Origin: Ignavibacteriales bacterium
Lineage (GTDB): Bacteria > Bacteroidota > Ignavibacteria > Ignavibacteriales > Ignavibacteriaceae
Length of the DNA stretch: 64,000 bases
Assembly: GCA_020061465.1 (NCBI GenBank)
Contig: JAGUYG010000010.1
Coordinates: forward strand, 1 to 64,000
Direction of reading: 5' to 3'
In this document: positions 7,787 through 16,700 of the stretch, piece by piece
Position numbering within the stretch: the stretch's first letter is position 1
How the letters are laid out: each line of letters starts with the position of its first letter
Position numbers and translations under genes: made by a program
Notes under the pieces: model-generated
Databases searched by the model: none
What the model was told of the DNA's origin: nothing
What the model saw: only the letters and a program-made list of their open reading frames with translations

Positions 7787-10700
7787 TTACTCAAACTTAA
7801 AATTATTGTATTCTTTTTCCGTTAATGCGAAGGCGGGGTCTATTATTTTTACTTCTTCGTAGGTGAGGTAGTAGAGTTTATAAACCATTATGTCTATCTG
7901 ATCTTCTAATTGCTTGGTGTTGGCTTGGGGATCTTTTTGTTTGCGCTTTAAAATTTCATTTATAATTCTAATAAAATCTTTTTGCCTAGTTTTATCTAAT
8001 TTTTTAATCGGTAGCTGCTTAGCGTCATCAGGATAAAAATGTAATTTCTCTGAAAGAAAGCTAAGAAAATACCAATTGATCAATTTTGAATTTAAGACTG
8101 CAAGCAAATATCTATAATCATAATTAGAACTCTGATTAACACGAAGTTGATTTATGTTTCTTGTGACAGAGGAATGAGAAGCATTTTTTAGAAGAAACCA
8201 TAAAACACAGTTTATTATAGTATGGCTATTGTAGAGATGTTGATTATCTAATGAAAAACGTAATACATCTTTAACAACGTTGATAAACATTATTTTATCG
8301 TTTTCAAATAACTCCGGGAACATTGAATTATAATGTTGATTGGGATGATAATCTAACCATCCATTTTGTTTATGATAATATCTTTCAATGTTTTTGCCTT
8401 CTATAAACGGTTTGTATCCATTTTTATACTCTGTATGAATATAAAAATCTTTTGAAATTGATTTACTTTTGTGATTTAATCTTGCGCCATAAGCGATAAA
8501 ACAAATATCATTAAAGAGTATAGAATCATTTGTAATTTTTTCTTTTAATAAAATATTATCGAGAATTGGTTTAGTTTCAAATCTATTATCCTTTAACTGT
8601 AAAAATGATTGCTGATTTATTTTATGAGATATTATATTTTCCTTATCTAAGTCATTAATTGATGTCAATATTTTAATCGAAGTTTGTTCAACTTTTTTTT
8701 GTTTGGAAATTAGAATTACAATGTTTTTTACAGTTGCTTCGAAAACAAAAAAATCACTTGTATCTAATATTTGGATAATATGATTATTAGTGATAATTTT
8801 TTTTCTTAAAGCAGTGCCATATTTTTGATTTGTGAAAGCATAAGGAACTATAAATACTAATGTTCCACTTTTATTTAACAAAGATAATGAATGGTCTATA
8901 AATGCAATATAAATATCAGTTCTACCAACGCAAGTATCATAATTATTATAGAGATATTCTTTGAGCGATACTTGTAAATTTTCAATATTAATATAGGGTG
9001 GATTTGCAATAACTATATCAAAACCAGTTTTACTATGGAATACCTCTGAGAAGAAAGTTTTGAAATCAAAATCGATTAAATAACCAAAATTCTTTTCAGA
9101 ATTTTCTAATCTACTTTTTATTTGATTATCAATTTCATCTTTTAATATCTTTTTATTTTGGGCACGAGTCTCTATAAAAAATTCTTTTTTAAGGTTTTCA
9201 ATCTTTTCTGAAATCAAGCTTTTCCAATTCTCAGGAAAACCAATAAGTGAATTTCCCCTCACAATCTTATAATCCAAATTTGGCAGCGGTTTTATTTCCT
9301 TAAAATCGTCTTCATCAACTACAAGAGAGAGCCACAAGCGCAGCTTGGCTATTTCAACTGCCCCGGAGTCAATATCTACACCGTATAATGATTTCTCAAT
9401 ACATTCCCGCTTAAATTTATAAATAGTTCTGTTTTTATCTTTTATAAAAATAGACAAGAAATTTCTTGCACTAACTATTTCGTGCATCATTCCAACCGGA
9501 AAAGCACCAGAACCAACTGCCGGATCGCATATTAGAATATCAGCAAGCTTCTCATCAATAAGCTCTGCGTTTTTTCTTATCGTTTCCGGCAGCTTGTGGT
9601 AATAAGTTTCTGTTTCTTTCCCTTTAGATTCTACTACCGCTTCATTTTCGCCAAGCAGTTCACCATAGTTAATAAGAGTTTCAATATCTTCTTTAGGAAT
9701 AATCCCTCTCTCGGTCTCCCCCAAGGGGGGAGAAGATGAGACAACTTGTTCGGTGGAAACTTTTGCCATAGGCATTATCAATTGATAAGCATCCGCCTTC
9801 GCTGAAGCTTCGGCGGACAGGTCTGTTTTATCACTGAATTCAGAAGCGAGATAATTTATTAAGCTTTCCCGGCACATATAATGGACAATTTCTCTCGGAG
9901 TATAATAAACACCGTATTGCTTATTAAATTTGTTTTCTTCTCCTTTCTTACCACTGCTTAATGCTTTATTGTATTCATTAAAATTATCGGGGCGTATAGC
10001 ATTAAATTTTTCATAAGCTTTACCAAGCAGTTCCGGGTCAATAGCAACTTCTTTTTCGAGAGGTTCATCTTCAATTACGGTAAAGTTGTAGCGGTCAAAA
10101 ATATCAAATATTCCATCGCCGGTATCGCCTACTTTTGTTTTGGTGCTGTTGGAAAATAATTCATTAGATAAAATTATATCCGTGTGAACCCAATCGTAAT
10201 TATTTATTGGATCAAAAAGTCCGCCGTTGAGAAAGGGAATTTTGCAATTAAAACGGCTGTAGTAATAATCTTGTCTATCATATCTTAATGCTTCATAGAA
10301 AAGCGGTTCTAAAATATCATTAAAGAAATTTTTATAATCTCCGTGCTTTTTATCCAAAAGCTCTCTTAAAAATTTCTTAGAACCGGTTCCCCAATCAGAA
10401 TCTCTTTCTACTCCAAACCAGCCTTTCTTTTGCAAGAAGTAAAGAAAAACAATCTGCCCTAATAACTTTTTAGAAAAATCAACTGAGTTTACATTCTTAG
10501 AATCAAATTCTGCTTTTAGTTTTGAATCATTCTTTAATACTTTATCAAGTTCAAGTTTGGTACGGATGAAAAGATTACGATATTCAAGAAAAAATTCTCG
10601 TGTAACTGTTTCTATGTTGAAAGCTTGCTCGAGGTCATTAAGTGTTGGACTTGGGATTTCAGTTAATATTTTTTGAAACTGATTTTGAGCAGTATGGCTT

Positions 10701-11170
10701 CTTTCATTTGCGCCAACAAGAAAGGAATATCTTTTAGCGGGTGAAAGTTCAATTTCAATTTTAGTTTTATTTAAATTGAAATCCATTTTAACAAGAGAGA
10801 AACGCCAATCATCATAACCTTCAGTAAAAAACGCAACAAGCGCAGCTTCGTGGTTTCTCTGCTTCAGGTGTCTTGCAATAAAATTTCTTTGTAAAGTTCT
10901 TGCACGTTCTAAGGTAATATCTCTTTTAACATTCACAATAAGTACATCAATCCCGCTTTGCGGAATATCTTGGGTTGTATATTGCCCTACCCGTTTGTAG
11001 GATTTAATTGCATTTCGAAATGATTCGGGAATATAATTCCCAGTCCAGGTTTGGCTTTTAGATTCATCAAGACTATTAAGTAGATTTTTGATGAAGTAAG
11101 TGAACTGAGATTCATCGAAAGGTTTTTCGAAAGTATTTACTACAAGATTTTTGGCTTCAAGTTTATTCAT
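7787..11170 (-). CDS. Eco57I-type adenine methylase/restriction protein (type IIG-like)
   Basis: A 1127-residue protein. Residues about 1-200 form an N-terminal region with SGIDVLIVNVK and an alpha/beta pattern as in Eco57I-type enzymes, a possible nuclease. The N6-adenine methyltransferase core has motif I DPAVGSGAF (about 546-554) and motif IV FDIVIANPPY (about 716-725). The last ~300 residues resemble a TaqI-type target-recognition region. A 30-35 residue low-complexity stretch (about 450-490, with LSAEASAKADA and SSPPLGETERG) corresponds to two palindromic inserts. It probably methylates and restricts DNA together with the PLD-helicase of the same island. The 3' end has been duplicated twice downstream (1968-2130, 3885-4115). 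A separate restriction subunit is not needed if the N-terminal domain is active, which is unproven. Confidence 0.85.
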   Translation of the reverse strand: MNKLEAKNLVVNTFEKPFDESQFTYFIKNLLNSLDESKSQTWTGNYIPESFRNAIKSYKRVGQYTTQDIPQSGIDVLIVNVKRDITLERARTLQRNFIARHLKQRNHEAALVAFFTEGYDDWRFSLVKMDFNLNKTKIEIELSPAKRYSFLVGANERSHTAQNQFQKILTEIPSPTLNDLEQAFNIETVTREFFLEYRNLFIRTKLELDKVLKNDSKLKAEFDSKNVNSVDFSKKLLGQIVFLYFLQKKGWFGVERDSDWGTGSKKFLRELLDKKHGDYKNFFNDILEPLFYEALRYDRQDYYYSRFNCKIPFLNGGLFDPINNYDWVHTDIILSNELFSNSTKTKVGDTGDGIFDIFDRYNFTVIEDEPLEKEVAIDPELLGKAYEKFNAIRPDNFNEYNKALSSGKKGEENKFNKQYGVYYTPREIVHYMCRESLINYLASEFSDKTDLSAEASAKADAYQLIMPMAKVSTEQVVSSSPPLGETERGIIPKEDIETLINYGELLGENEAVVESKGKETETYYHKLPETIRKNAELIDEKLADILICDPAVGSGAFPVGMMHEIVSARNFLSIFIKDKNRTIYKFKRECIEKSLYGVDIDSGAVEIAKLRLWLSLVVDEDDFKEIKPLPNLDYKIVRGNSLIGFPENWKSLISEKIENLKKEFFIETRAQNKKILKDEIDNQIKSRLENSEKNFGYLIDFDFKTFFSEVFHSKTGFDIVIANPPYINIENLQVSLKEYLYNNYDTCVGRTDIYIAFIDHSLSLLNKSGTLVFIVPYAFTNQKYGTALRKKIITNNHIIQILDTSDFFVFEATVKNIVILISKQKKVEQTSIKILTSINDLDKENIISHKINQQSFLQLKDNRFETKPILDNILLKEKITNDSILFNDICFIAYGARLNHKSKSISKDFYIHTEYKNGYKPFIEGKNIERYYHKQNGWLDYHPNQHYNSMFPELFENDKIMFINVVKDVLRFSLDNQHLYNSHTIINCVLWFLLKNASHSSVTRNINQLRVNQSSNYDYRYLLAVLNSKLINWYFLSFLSEKLHFYPDDAKQLPIKKLDKTRQKDFIRIINEILKRKQKDPQANTKQLEDQIDIMVYKLYYLTYEEVKIIDPAFALTEKEYNNFKFE
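9715..9733 (+). repeat. in-frame palindrome inside the methylase gene
   Basis: TCTCCCCC-AAG-GGGGGAGA, a perfect 8-bp-arm hairpin, encodes part of SSPPLGETERG within a linker of the methylase. It resembles the CCTCTCCC-type hairpins inside the helicase gene. Confidence 0.7.
9792..9817 (+). repeat. second in-frame palindrome inside the methylase gene
   Basis: TCCGCC...GGCGGA arms enclose a GAAGCTTC core and encode LSAEASAKADA. It lies 58 bp from the other hairpin, and the two account for a low-complexity insertion before the methylase core. Confidence 0.7.
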
Positions 11171-11188
11171 AAAAATTATTATTGACTT

Positions 11189-11217
11189 AGAATAATTTTG
11201 ACTAATTGTCTTGACAA
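11189..11217 (-). promoter_or_regulatory. putative promoter of the methylase gene
   Basis: Reading leftwards: TTGTCA (11217-11212), a 17-bp spacer, then TATTCT (11194-11189), 18 bp before the ATG at 11170. The -35 overlaps the small palindrome ATTGTC-TT-GACAAT (plus strand), a possible regulator site. This suggests the methylase-gajA-gajB stretch has its own promoter. Confidence 0.35.
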
Positions 11218-11247
11218 TGTAAAGGCACTAATTTATTTTGGGATTGA

Positions 11248-11327
11248 AATTAAGCCTACTCTATTACGAACGTCGACTTCAAGTCGTTTTCCGAGTAATC
11301 GGAATAGTTTTAGGGCGGGCTTAATTT
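11248..11327 (+). repeat. 80-bp inverted-repeat element at the 3' end of the DUF3800 gene
   Basis: Ends are AAATTAAGCC (11248-11257) and GGCTTAATTT (11318-11327), a perfect 10-bp inverted repeat. Inside are GACTTCAAGTC and CCGAGTAATCGG hairpins, giving a multi-stem fold. The right end supplies the last codons and TAA of the DUF3800 gene (read on the minus strand). It could also act as a terminator for that gene. Confidence 0.65.
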
Positions 11328-12125
11328 GTTTTCCGTCGTTAGTTTATTTTGATGATTATAATAGTGTTTATTTCCCTCGTATTTAGAACTATCATACAAA
11401 TCTATTATCAACGAAATTTTATCTTCCAAAAAATTGTAATATCTAATATCACCGCGTTCAAACACACGCTGTACCGCCCAACATAAATAATCGGAAATTG
11501 TTAATAAAGGTTCGGTAGTAGGATATTGGACATTAAATGCAATATCTGTTATAAAATCCTTTTCGGGTTTATTTTTTTTAAATCTTTTCTGAGCAGTTTC
11601 AATGGCTATCATTAGGTTGGTATTTTTTGTTGATTTGCCGAGCTGGGATACATTTAAGATTAACTTACCGCCGATTTCAAATTTATTCTTAATTAGATGT
11701 GAGAACAGGTCCGCATAAAATTCAGATTCATTGGAATTATGTTTGTTAGCAAAAATTTCATAAATTTTTCTGCCAACAACTGCTTCAAAACTAAGGTCAA
11801 TTGATTTAATAAATTTGAAAAACTTTTCTCTCACCTCAGGCACATTATCTTTAGCGTGGAAATAGAAACTATCTTTTTCAATCTTTTTACGGACACTCGG
11901 AACGTCTTTTAAATACTCATCATTTTCAATTTCTTTTTGAGGTTCGATTATTTTTGTGCGGATTGGAAGTAAGGATTCTCTGAATTTTACCATACCAAGG
12001 ATAAAGCTTAGGCTAACACCTTCTACTTTGCCAACAGAAGGGATTTTACCTTTACCGAAAAAAGTTGTATCGCCGGCTTCATCTAAAAACCTATGATAGA
12101 ATTCGTTGGATTTATTTTTACTCAT
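11310..12125 (-). CDS. DUF3800 domain protein
   Basis: A 271-residue soluble protein opening with YHRFLDEAGDTTFF, the N-terminal FLDE(S/A)GD signature of the DUF3800 family, proposed to have an RNase H-like fold. It also has the conserved late segment ISDYLCWAVQRVFERGD (about 212-228). DUF3800 genes are frequent in defence islands and prophages but lack a firm biochemical role. Here it lies between higA and the methylase, 139 bp upstream of the latter. Its last six residues (NKLSPP) and stop codon come from the inverted-repeat element at 11248-11327, so the native C-terminus was probably replaced or extended. Acidic residues in the N-terminal motif (Asp, Glu, Asp) could be catalytic, which is inference. 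Confidence 0.83.
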   Translation of the reverse strand: MSKNKSNEFYHRFLDEAGDTTFFGKGKIPSVGKVEGVSLSFILGMVKFRESLLPIRTKIIEPQKEIENDEYLKDVPSVRKKIEKDSFYFHAKDNVPEVREKFFKFIKSIDLSFEAVVGRKIYEIFANKHNSNESEFYADLFSHLIKNKFEIGGKLILNVSQLGKSTKNTNLMIAIETAQKRFKKNKPEKDFITDIAFNVQYPTTEPLLTISDYLCWAVQRVFERGDIRYYNFLEDKISLIIDLYDSSKYEGNKHYYNHQNKLTTENKLSPP

Positions 12126-12179
12126 TTATGTAAATATAATTTTTTACTTCTATAAATTTTTTTTCAGCATTTAATTTTT

Positions 12180-13286
12180 TCAGGTATATCTTTCTCTCAA
12201 ATCATTGTGCCAGGATGGTGGAATTTTTTCATCGTGTTGAAGTCTGCCAACTACAATACCTGGGTGGATATTTATTTGTTTCGCAAACTTCAAAATATCT
12301 TGTTTATAAAATGCTCCCCGTTCAACAAAATCTTCATATTCAGGCGCGGGGACTAAATTATCAGAAGCAAATTCATTCGCTTCATTCTCAAGAGATTTTA
12401 CCACAAAATCAACGTCATCGCTTTCTATATAAACTTGCTGTTTGCTGTGCAATAAAATGTGACCAAGTTCGTGGAATAAGCTGAACCAGAACATATCAGC
12501 CCATCTACCCCTAATAGTTATCATTAAAACAGCTTTATTTTTGTTGAGCCAAAAAGTAGCACCGTGAGCACAAGTTTTCGGAAGATGCGGAACAATAATA
12601 AGCGCGATGCCAGCATCAGAAAATTTATTTTTTAATTCTTTTTGAAATTTCTCTGGCAACTGAGTTGTCATTCCTCTTAAAGTTGGTAACAGCTTGTAAA
12701 GTTTTTCGGAGTCAAATGGTTTGGTATCAATTTTATACGCTTCAATTTCACCAATCCGCAGCCAGGAAATAACAGCTTCTGAAGATACTTTATGATTTTT
12801 ATTTATGTTTTGTCTGAAAAACGGCTGATATCTTTTCACGTTATCCAAATTCAAAAGAGAAGTAACTCCCAAGAATTTTTGCAGTTCTTCTACTTTCTCA
12901 ATTGGTTTAGATTTCTGTTCAACGTAACCATATTTAGAAAGTTCATTATAACAAAATTTAGATATTAATGGAGTTTGTTTTTTTCTTCTTTCTATCTCTT
13001 TCTGTTCTTGCAATTTTGCTAAAGTAAGCCGGTACTCAGCTTCAAGCCCAATCCAAATATGTGCAGGAACGCTAGTAACTTTTTCAAGCTGCAATGCTGT
13101 GTCTGGAGTGATTGCTTTATCACCTCTAAAAATAGCGCTAAGCTTAGCAGCTGGTCTGTTCATCCTTCTGGCTAATTCATCCTTTCCCATTCCCAAGTCT
13201 TCTAAAACTTCTACAAGAAATTCACCCGGTGGAATAGGAAGATCGCTATATATTTCTTCCCGAAGGGATATACTATTAGTCATCAT
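12180..13286 (-). CDS. higA: HigA-type antitoxin fused to an ImmA/IrrE-like peptidase
   Basis: A 368-residue protein. Residues about 15-80 form an XRE helix-turn-helix of HigA type (PPGEFLVEVLEDLGMGKDEL, then RRMNRPAAKLSAIFRG). The C-terminal half is an ImmA/IrrE-like metallopeptidase with WFSLFHELGHILLH (HExxH near 272-276) and a downstream ENEANEFASD glutamate segment. This long architecture is a known HigA variant, and the peptidase could remove a partner or itself under stress. It starts inside the toxin gene (11-bp overlap), so translation is coupled. The HTH probably binds the paired CTTTACC-N5-GGTAAAG sites at the operon promoter. Lies within the defence island between the helicase and the DUF3800 gene. 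Confidence 0.88.
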   Translation of the reverse strand: MMTNSISLREEIYSDLPIPPGEFLVEVLEDLGMGKDELARRMNRPAAKLSAIFRGDKAITPDTALQLEKVTSVPAHIWIGLEAEYRLTLAKLQEQKEIERRKKQTPLISKFCYNELSKYGYVEQKSKPIEKVEELQKFLGVTSLLNLDNVKRYQPFFRQNINKNHKVSSEAVISWLRIGEIEAYKIDTKPFDSEKLYKLLPTLRGMTTQLPEKFQKELKNKFSDAGIALIIVPHLPKTCAHGATFWLNKNKAVLMITIRGRWADMFWFSLFHELGHILLHSKQQVYIESDDVDFVVKSLENEANEFASDNLVPAPEYEDFVERGAFYKQDILKFAKQINIHPGIVVGRLQHDEKIPPSWHNDLRERYT

Positions 13287-13578
13287 AATGTTTGCTTACC
13301 TCCTCAATTCTTGCTATTTCAAGATTTTCACCGTGAAGTGTAAAAATCAATCTATAAAATCCGGTTAATATTATTGACCATTCTCCTTTTCTATCACCTT
13401 TTAAAGGGTGGCATCTGAGAGTGCGGATTGATTTTAATTCTTCAATGTTTCTCGATTTCTTTATAATATTAATTCTTTGGATATATTTTCTACCGACTTG
13501 CTCACCATAAGCTTTAAAAGCTTCGTTTGAGAATTCATACTGTTTTTGGAGTGATTTTGTTTTAAACCGGATTTCCAA
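13276..13578 (-). CDS. higB: HigB/RelE-family toxin
   Basis: A 100-residue basic protein with the RelE/HigB fold signature: KSLQKQYEFSNEAFKAYG near the start, LRCHPLKGDRKGEWSIIL in the middle and a terminal strand EIARIEEVSKHYDD. HigB toxins cut mRNA on the ribosome. The toxin-first order and overlap with the HTH gene are typical of higBA. A clear promoter (TTGACA, 17 bp, TATATT) framed by two inverted-repeat operators lies 50-105 bp upstream. Plausible role: stabilise or guard the surrounding defence island. Confidence 0.88.
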   Translation of the reverse strand: MEIRFKTKSLQKQYEFSNEAFKAYGEQVGRKYIQRINIIKKSRNIEELKSIRTLRCHPLKGDRKGEWSIILTGFYRLIFTLHGENLEIARIEEVSKHYDD

Positions 13579-13606
13579 ATATTTTCCCTAAAAGAGTGAT
13601 TAAATA

Positions 13607-13682
13607 CTTTACCTTTAGGGTAAAGCAAATATAACTATACGCTATGAGTATGTCAATAATAATCTTTACCCCTTAGGTAAAG
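13607..13682 (-). promoter_or_regulatory. higBA promoter with paired operators
   Basis: Two near-identical inverted repeats, CTTTACC-TTTAG-GGTAAAG (13607-13625) and CTTTACC-CCTTA-GGTAAAG (13664-13682), are centred 57 bp apart. Between them on the minus strand is TTGACA (13656-13651), exactly 17 bp, then TATATT (13633-13628). The -10 also reads as TATATTTG, the Bacteroidota TAnnTTTG form. One operator lies just upstream of the -35 and the other just downstream of the -10, a layout suited to repression by HigA bound at both sites. Confidence 0.8.
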
Positions 13683-13724
13683 GCATAAAAACAACTATTC
13701 TAAAACCGTTAAAACGGTTGAAAA

Positions 13725-16700
13725 TTATTTTAGGTTATCACTGTTCCCACGACTGAAGTCGTGGGTTACTAAATACTCTGATAAAATTACTTCTCTTGGA
13801 CCAAAAATATCTGCCGCAGAATGGCTTATATGTTCTGTGAAAAATTCCTCGGGAATATTTGTTTTTATTTTCGATAATATTTTAATCGGGTCTTCGATTC
13901 CTATAAGAGCCTGAGCAACATTTTTAGTTGTCTGTTTCGGTAAAGCTCCATCTTCAAGAAGTTTTATTACCTTTTGAATATAGTGATCATCATCTTCAGT
14001 AAAACCTTGATAATTTTTTATTTGTTTTGATCTTAGAATTCGCAAAATTTTTGTTACGTTATCTCTACCACCTCGGGTTGTTGTTTCGGATCCATATTCT
14101 TGTGTTGCTTCTTTGAAAGCCGCTTTATTCTTCTCTAAAAAGGTGTAAAATTCTCTTTCGATTTTTTCCCGCTTGGTATCGAGCTTTGATTCAAGAATTT
14201 TGGCAGATTCAAGAAAATCTAATTCATGCGTTACTACTTCAACCTCACCCTCGGTCCCTCTCCTTGGCAAGGAGAGGGAAGAAATGAAGAATTTGTGAAG
14301 CTTGCTTTTACGGAAATAAGTAAGTAGAGAGCCCTCACCCCGCCCCTCTCCCAAAGGGAGAGGACTTTTTTTAGCAGAACGGGCTTTCTTCGGAAGATGT
14401 TTTATCTTTGAAAAAAGATCAACATTGTTATCGCGTATGTCCCGGATAATTTCAAGATACTTCAATTCGCTTTCAACTTCCTCATCTTCTCCGGTGATTG
14501 TTTTTTTAGAAGTTAATCTCCGGAATAAATCGTGAGATTTAATTTCTTCACCTTCAGTTAATAAACGTGCATCGTTACCAAGCATTTCAATAAAAGCGTG
14601 AATTTTTGCCTCAGCAGCTTCTTTCAGCTTTATAAGGTCATTGCTTTTGATAGTAGGAAAGAAATTATATGTATAAATTCTATCAAACTTAGTATCAACA
14701 CGGTTTACTCTTCCTACCCTTTGAATTAAACGAGTAGGATTCCAGGGAATATCATAATTGATTACAATATTAGATTGATGAAGATTAACACCTTCAGAAA
14801 GCACTTCTGTTGAAACTAAAATCTTAATATCATTTTTAGGTCTTCTAACTTTAGCATCGAAGTTATTAATAATTTTTTCCTTAACGTTTGCAGTAGATTG
14901 ACCAGAAAAAGCCAAAACGACTTTCCCAAATTTTTTCTGAAGCTCTCTTTCAAGATATTCGGCAGTATCCTTTGACTCAGTAAAGATTATCAGTTTAGTT
15001 TCTTTTAATACAGAATTTGTTTTCTCCGTGAGGAGTCCTTCGGACAATAAATGAATCAGCTCGTCAAGCTTGGGATCAGAATTAATTTCATTCCAAAGAG
15101 ATTGTATTTCCTTTAAGGTGTTGAGATCAGATTCCAGGTTATTTATTAAATCGGAAGTGAAGTCAGATGCTTTATATTCATCTGCTTTATCTTCCTCAAT
15201 TAATTTTGCAATTAAATCATATTCTTCGTCTTCCAAAAATTCAAAGATTTTGCCTATATATTTTTTGCTAATAAAAACAGAGCCATTACCTTTAGCGTAA
15301 GCTTTTATGAATGCTGTATATGATCCGATAAAATTATTTAATGAATTCTTAAATGCAAAGAAACTGCTTTCAAGCCTTTTGATTAAAAGGATTTTCATTA
15401 AGCTTTTTAGATTTCTTTGAGAGAGTTCTTGAATCTGGGTTAATCCTTTAGTATCGCGTAAATATAATAGCGGTGAATATCTTGAATATGTAAAAGCCGG
15501 ATTGGTTAATGCTTTAATTGTATAATCGAATGCGTAATTTATTTTTTTATCAAATTGGTATAGAATAGGTCTTGGATCTTCAACATCCGGAAATTTCAAT
15601 CCTTGTTTAACCAAATCGTCTTTGAAATATTTATCAACCTCGTTTCTGGTTCTTCTTACCATAAGGTATTTGAGGACTTTATCGCGAATCTGTTTTGCAT
15701 TGTCTCTTACAATCGCTAAATATTCATCTTTGTTAGTTTGTCTATCAAGTCCTTTTAATCTGTTCTCTAACAATTTAAAGAATGCATCAAGCTTTTTAAT
15801 GTTAGGTATTGTGCTGTTTCTTCCGCTTTGGAACAGTTTAATCTGACTTAATATATCTGACGGTGTATTATTAAGCGGTGTTGCCGAAACAAGAATAACT
15901 CTTTTACCTCTGCAGATTTGAGCTAGAAGCTCGTAAGTTATATTCGATTCGGAACGGAAACGATGAGCTTCATCAATAAAGACATTCTTATATTTATCTG
16001 TCCCTCGCTTAATAATTTTTTCAAGCTTTCCGATGGATTCAAAATCAGCAGCGATCTTAAAATCCGAGAAGATATTTTTCCATGAACCGGGATTATCTTC
16101 ATCCAATAAAACAGGCGGAGCTATAATGAGATTATATCCATCAAGTTCATTTGCAAGTAATGCCGAAATAAAAGTTTTACCAAGACCCACTACATCAGAA
16201 ATAAATACACCACCGTAAGCTTCCAGCTTAGCTTTTGCATCTTTAACCGCTTCAGCTTGATATTCTAATTCTATGAAATTAATTGGGGTATATCTTTTGG
16301 TAAGCTTTTCTTTATCAACACTGATCTTTTCTTGGAAATATTCGTACAGAAATTTTAAGTAAAGCTCATAAGGGGTGATAATATCATTCAACCAGGTTTT
16401 TGTGTGAACTGTTTCGATATACTCTTTGGATATATCTACAGCATCTTTCCATAAGTCTTCAAATTTTGCCAGGGCGAATTTTACATCAGAAGAATTCTTT
16501 AATTCAACGTTGAATTCTCGATTGGCGATTAGACCGGATTCAGAAAAATTACTGGAACCGGTTATTACTCTACCGTAATCTCTATCTGTTTCTTTAAAGC
16601 GTAAAATGTATACTTTAGCGTGAATATCTTTGGAAGGATAAGCCCGGATTTCAAGTTTGCCGGATTGAATAAATTCTATAAATTTTTTAACTCCGAGCTC

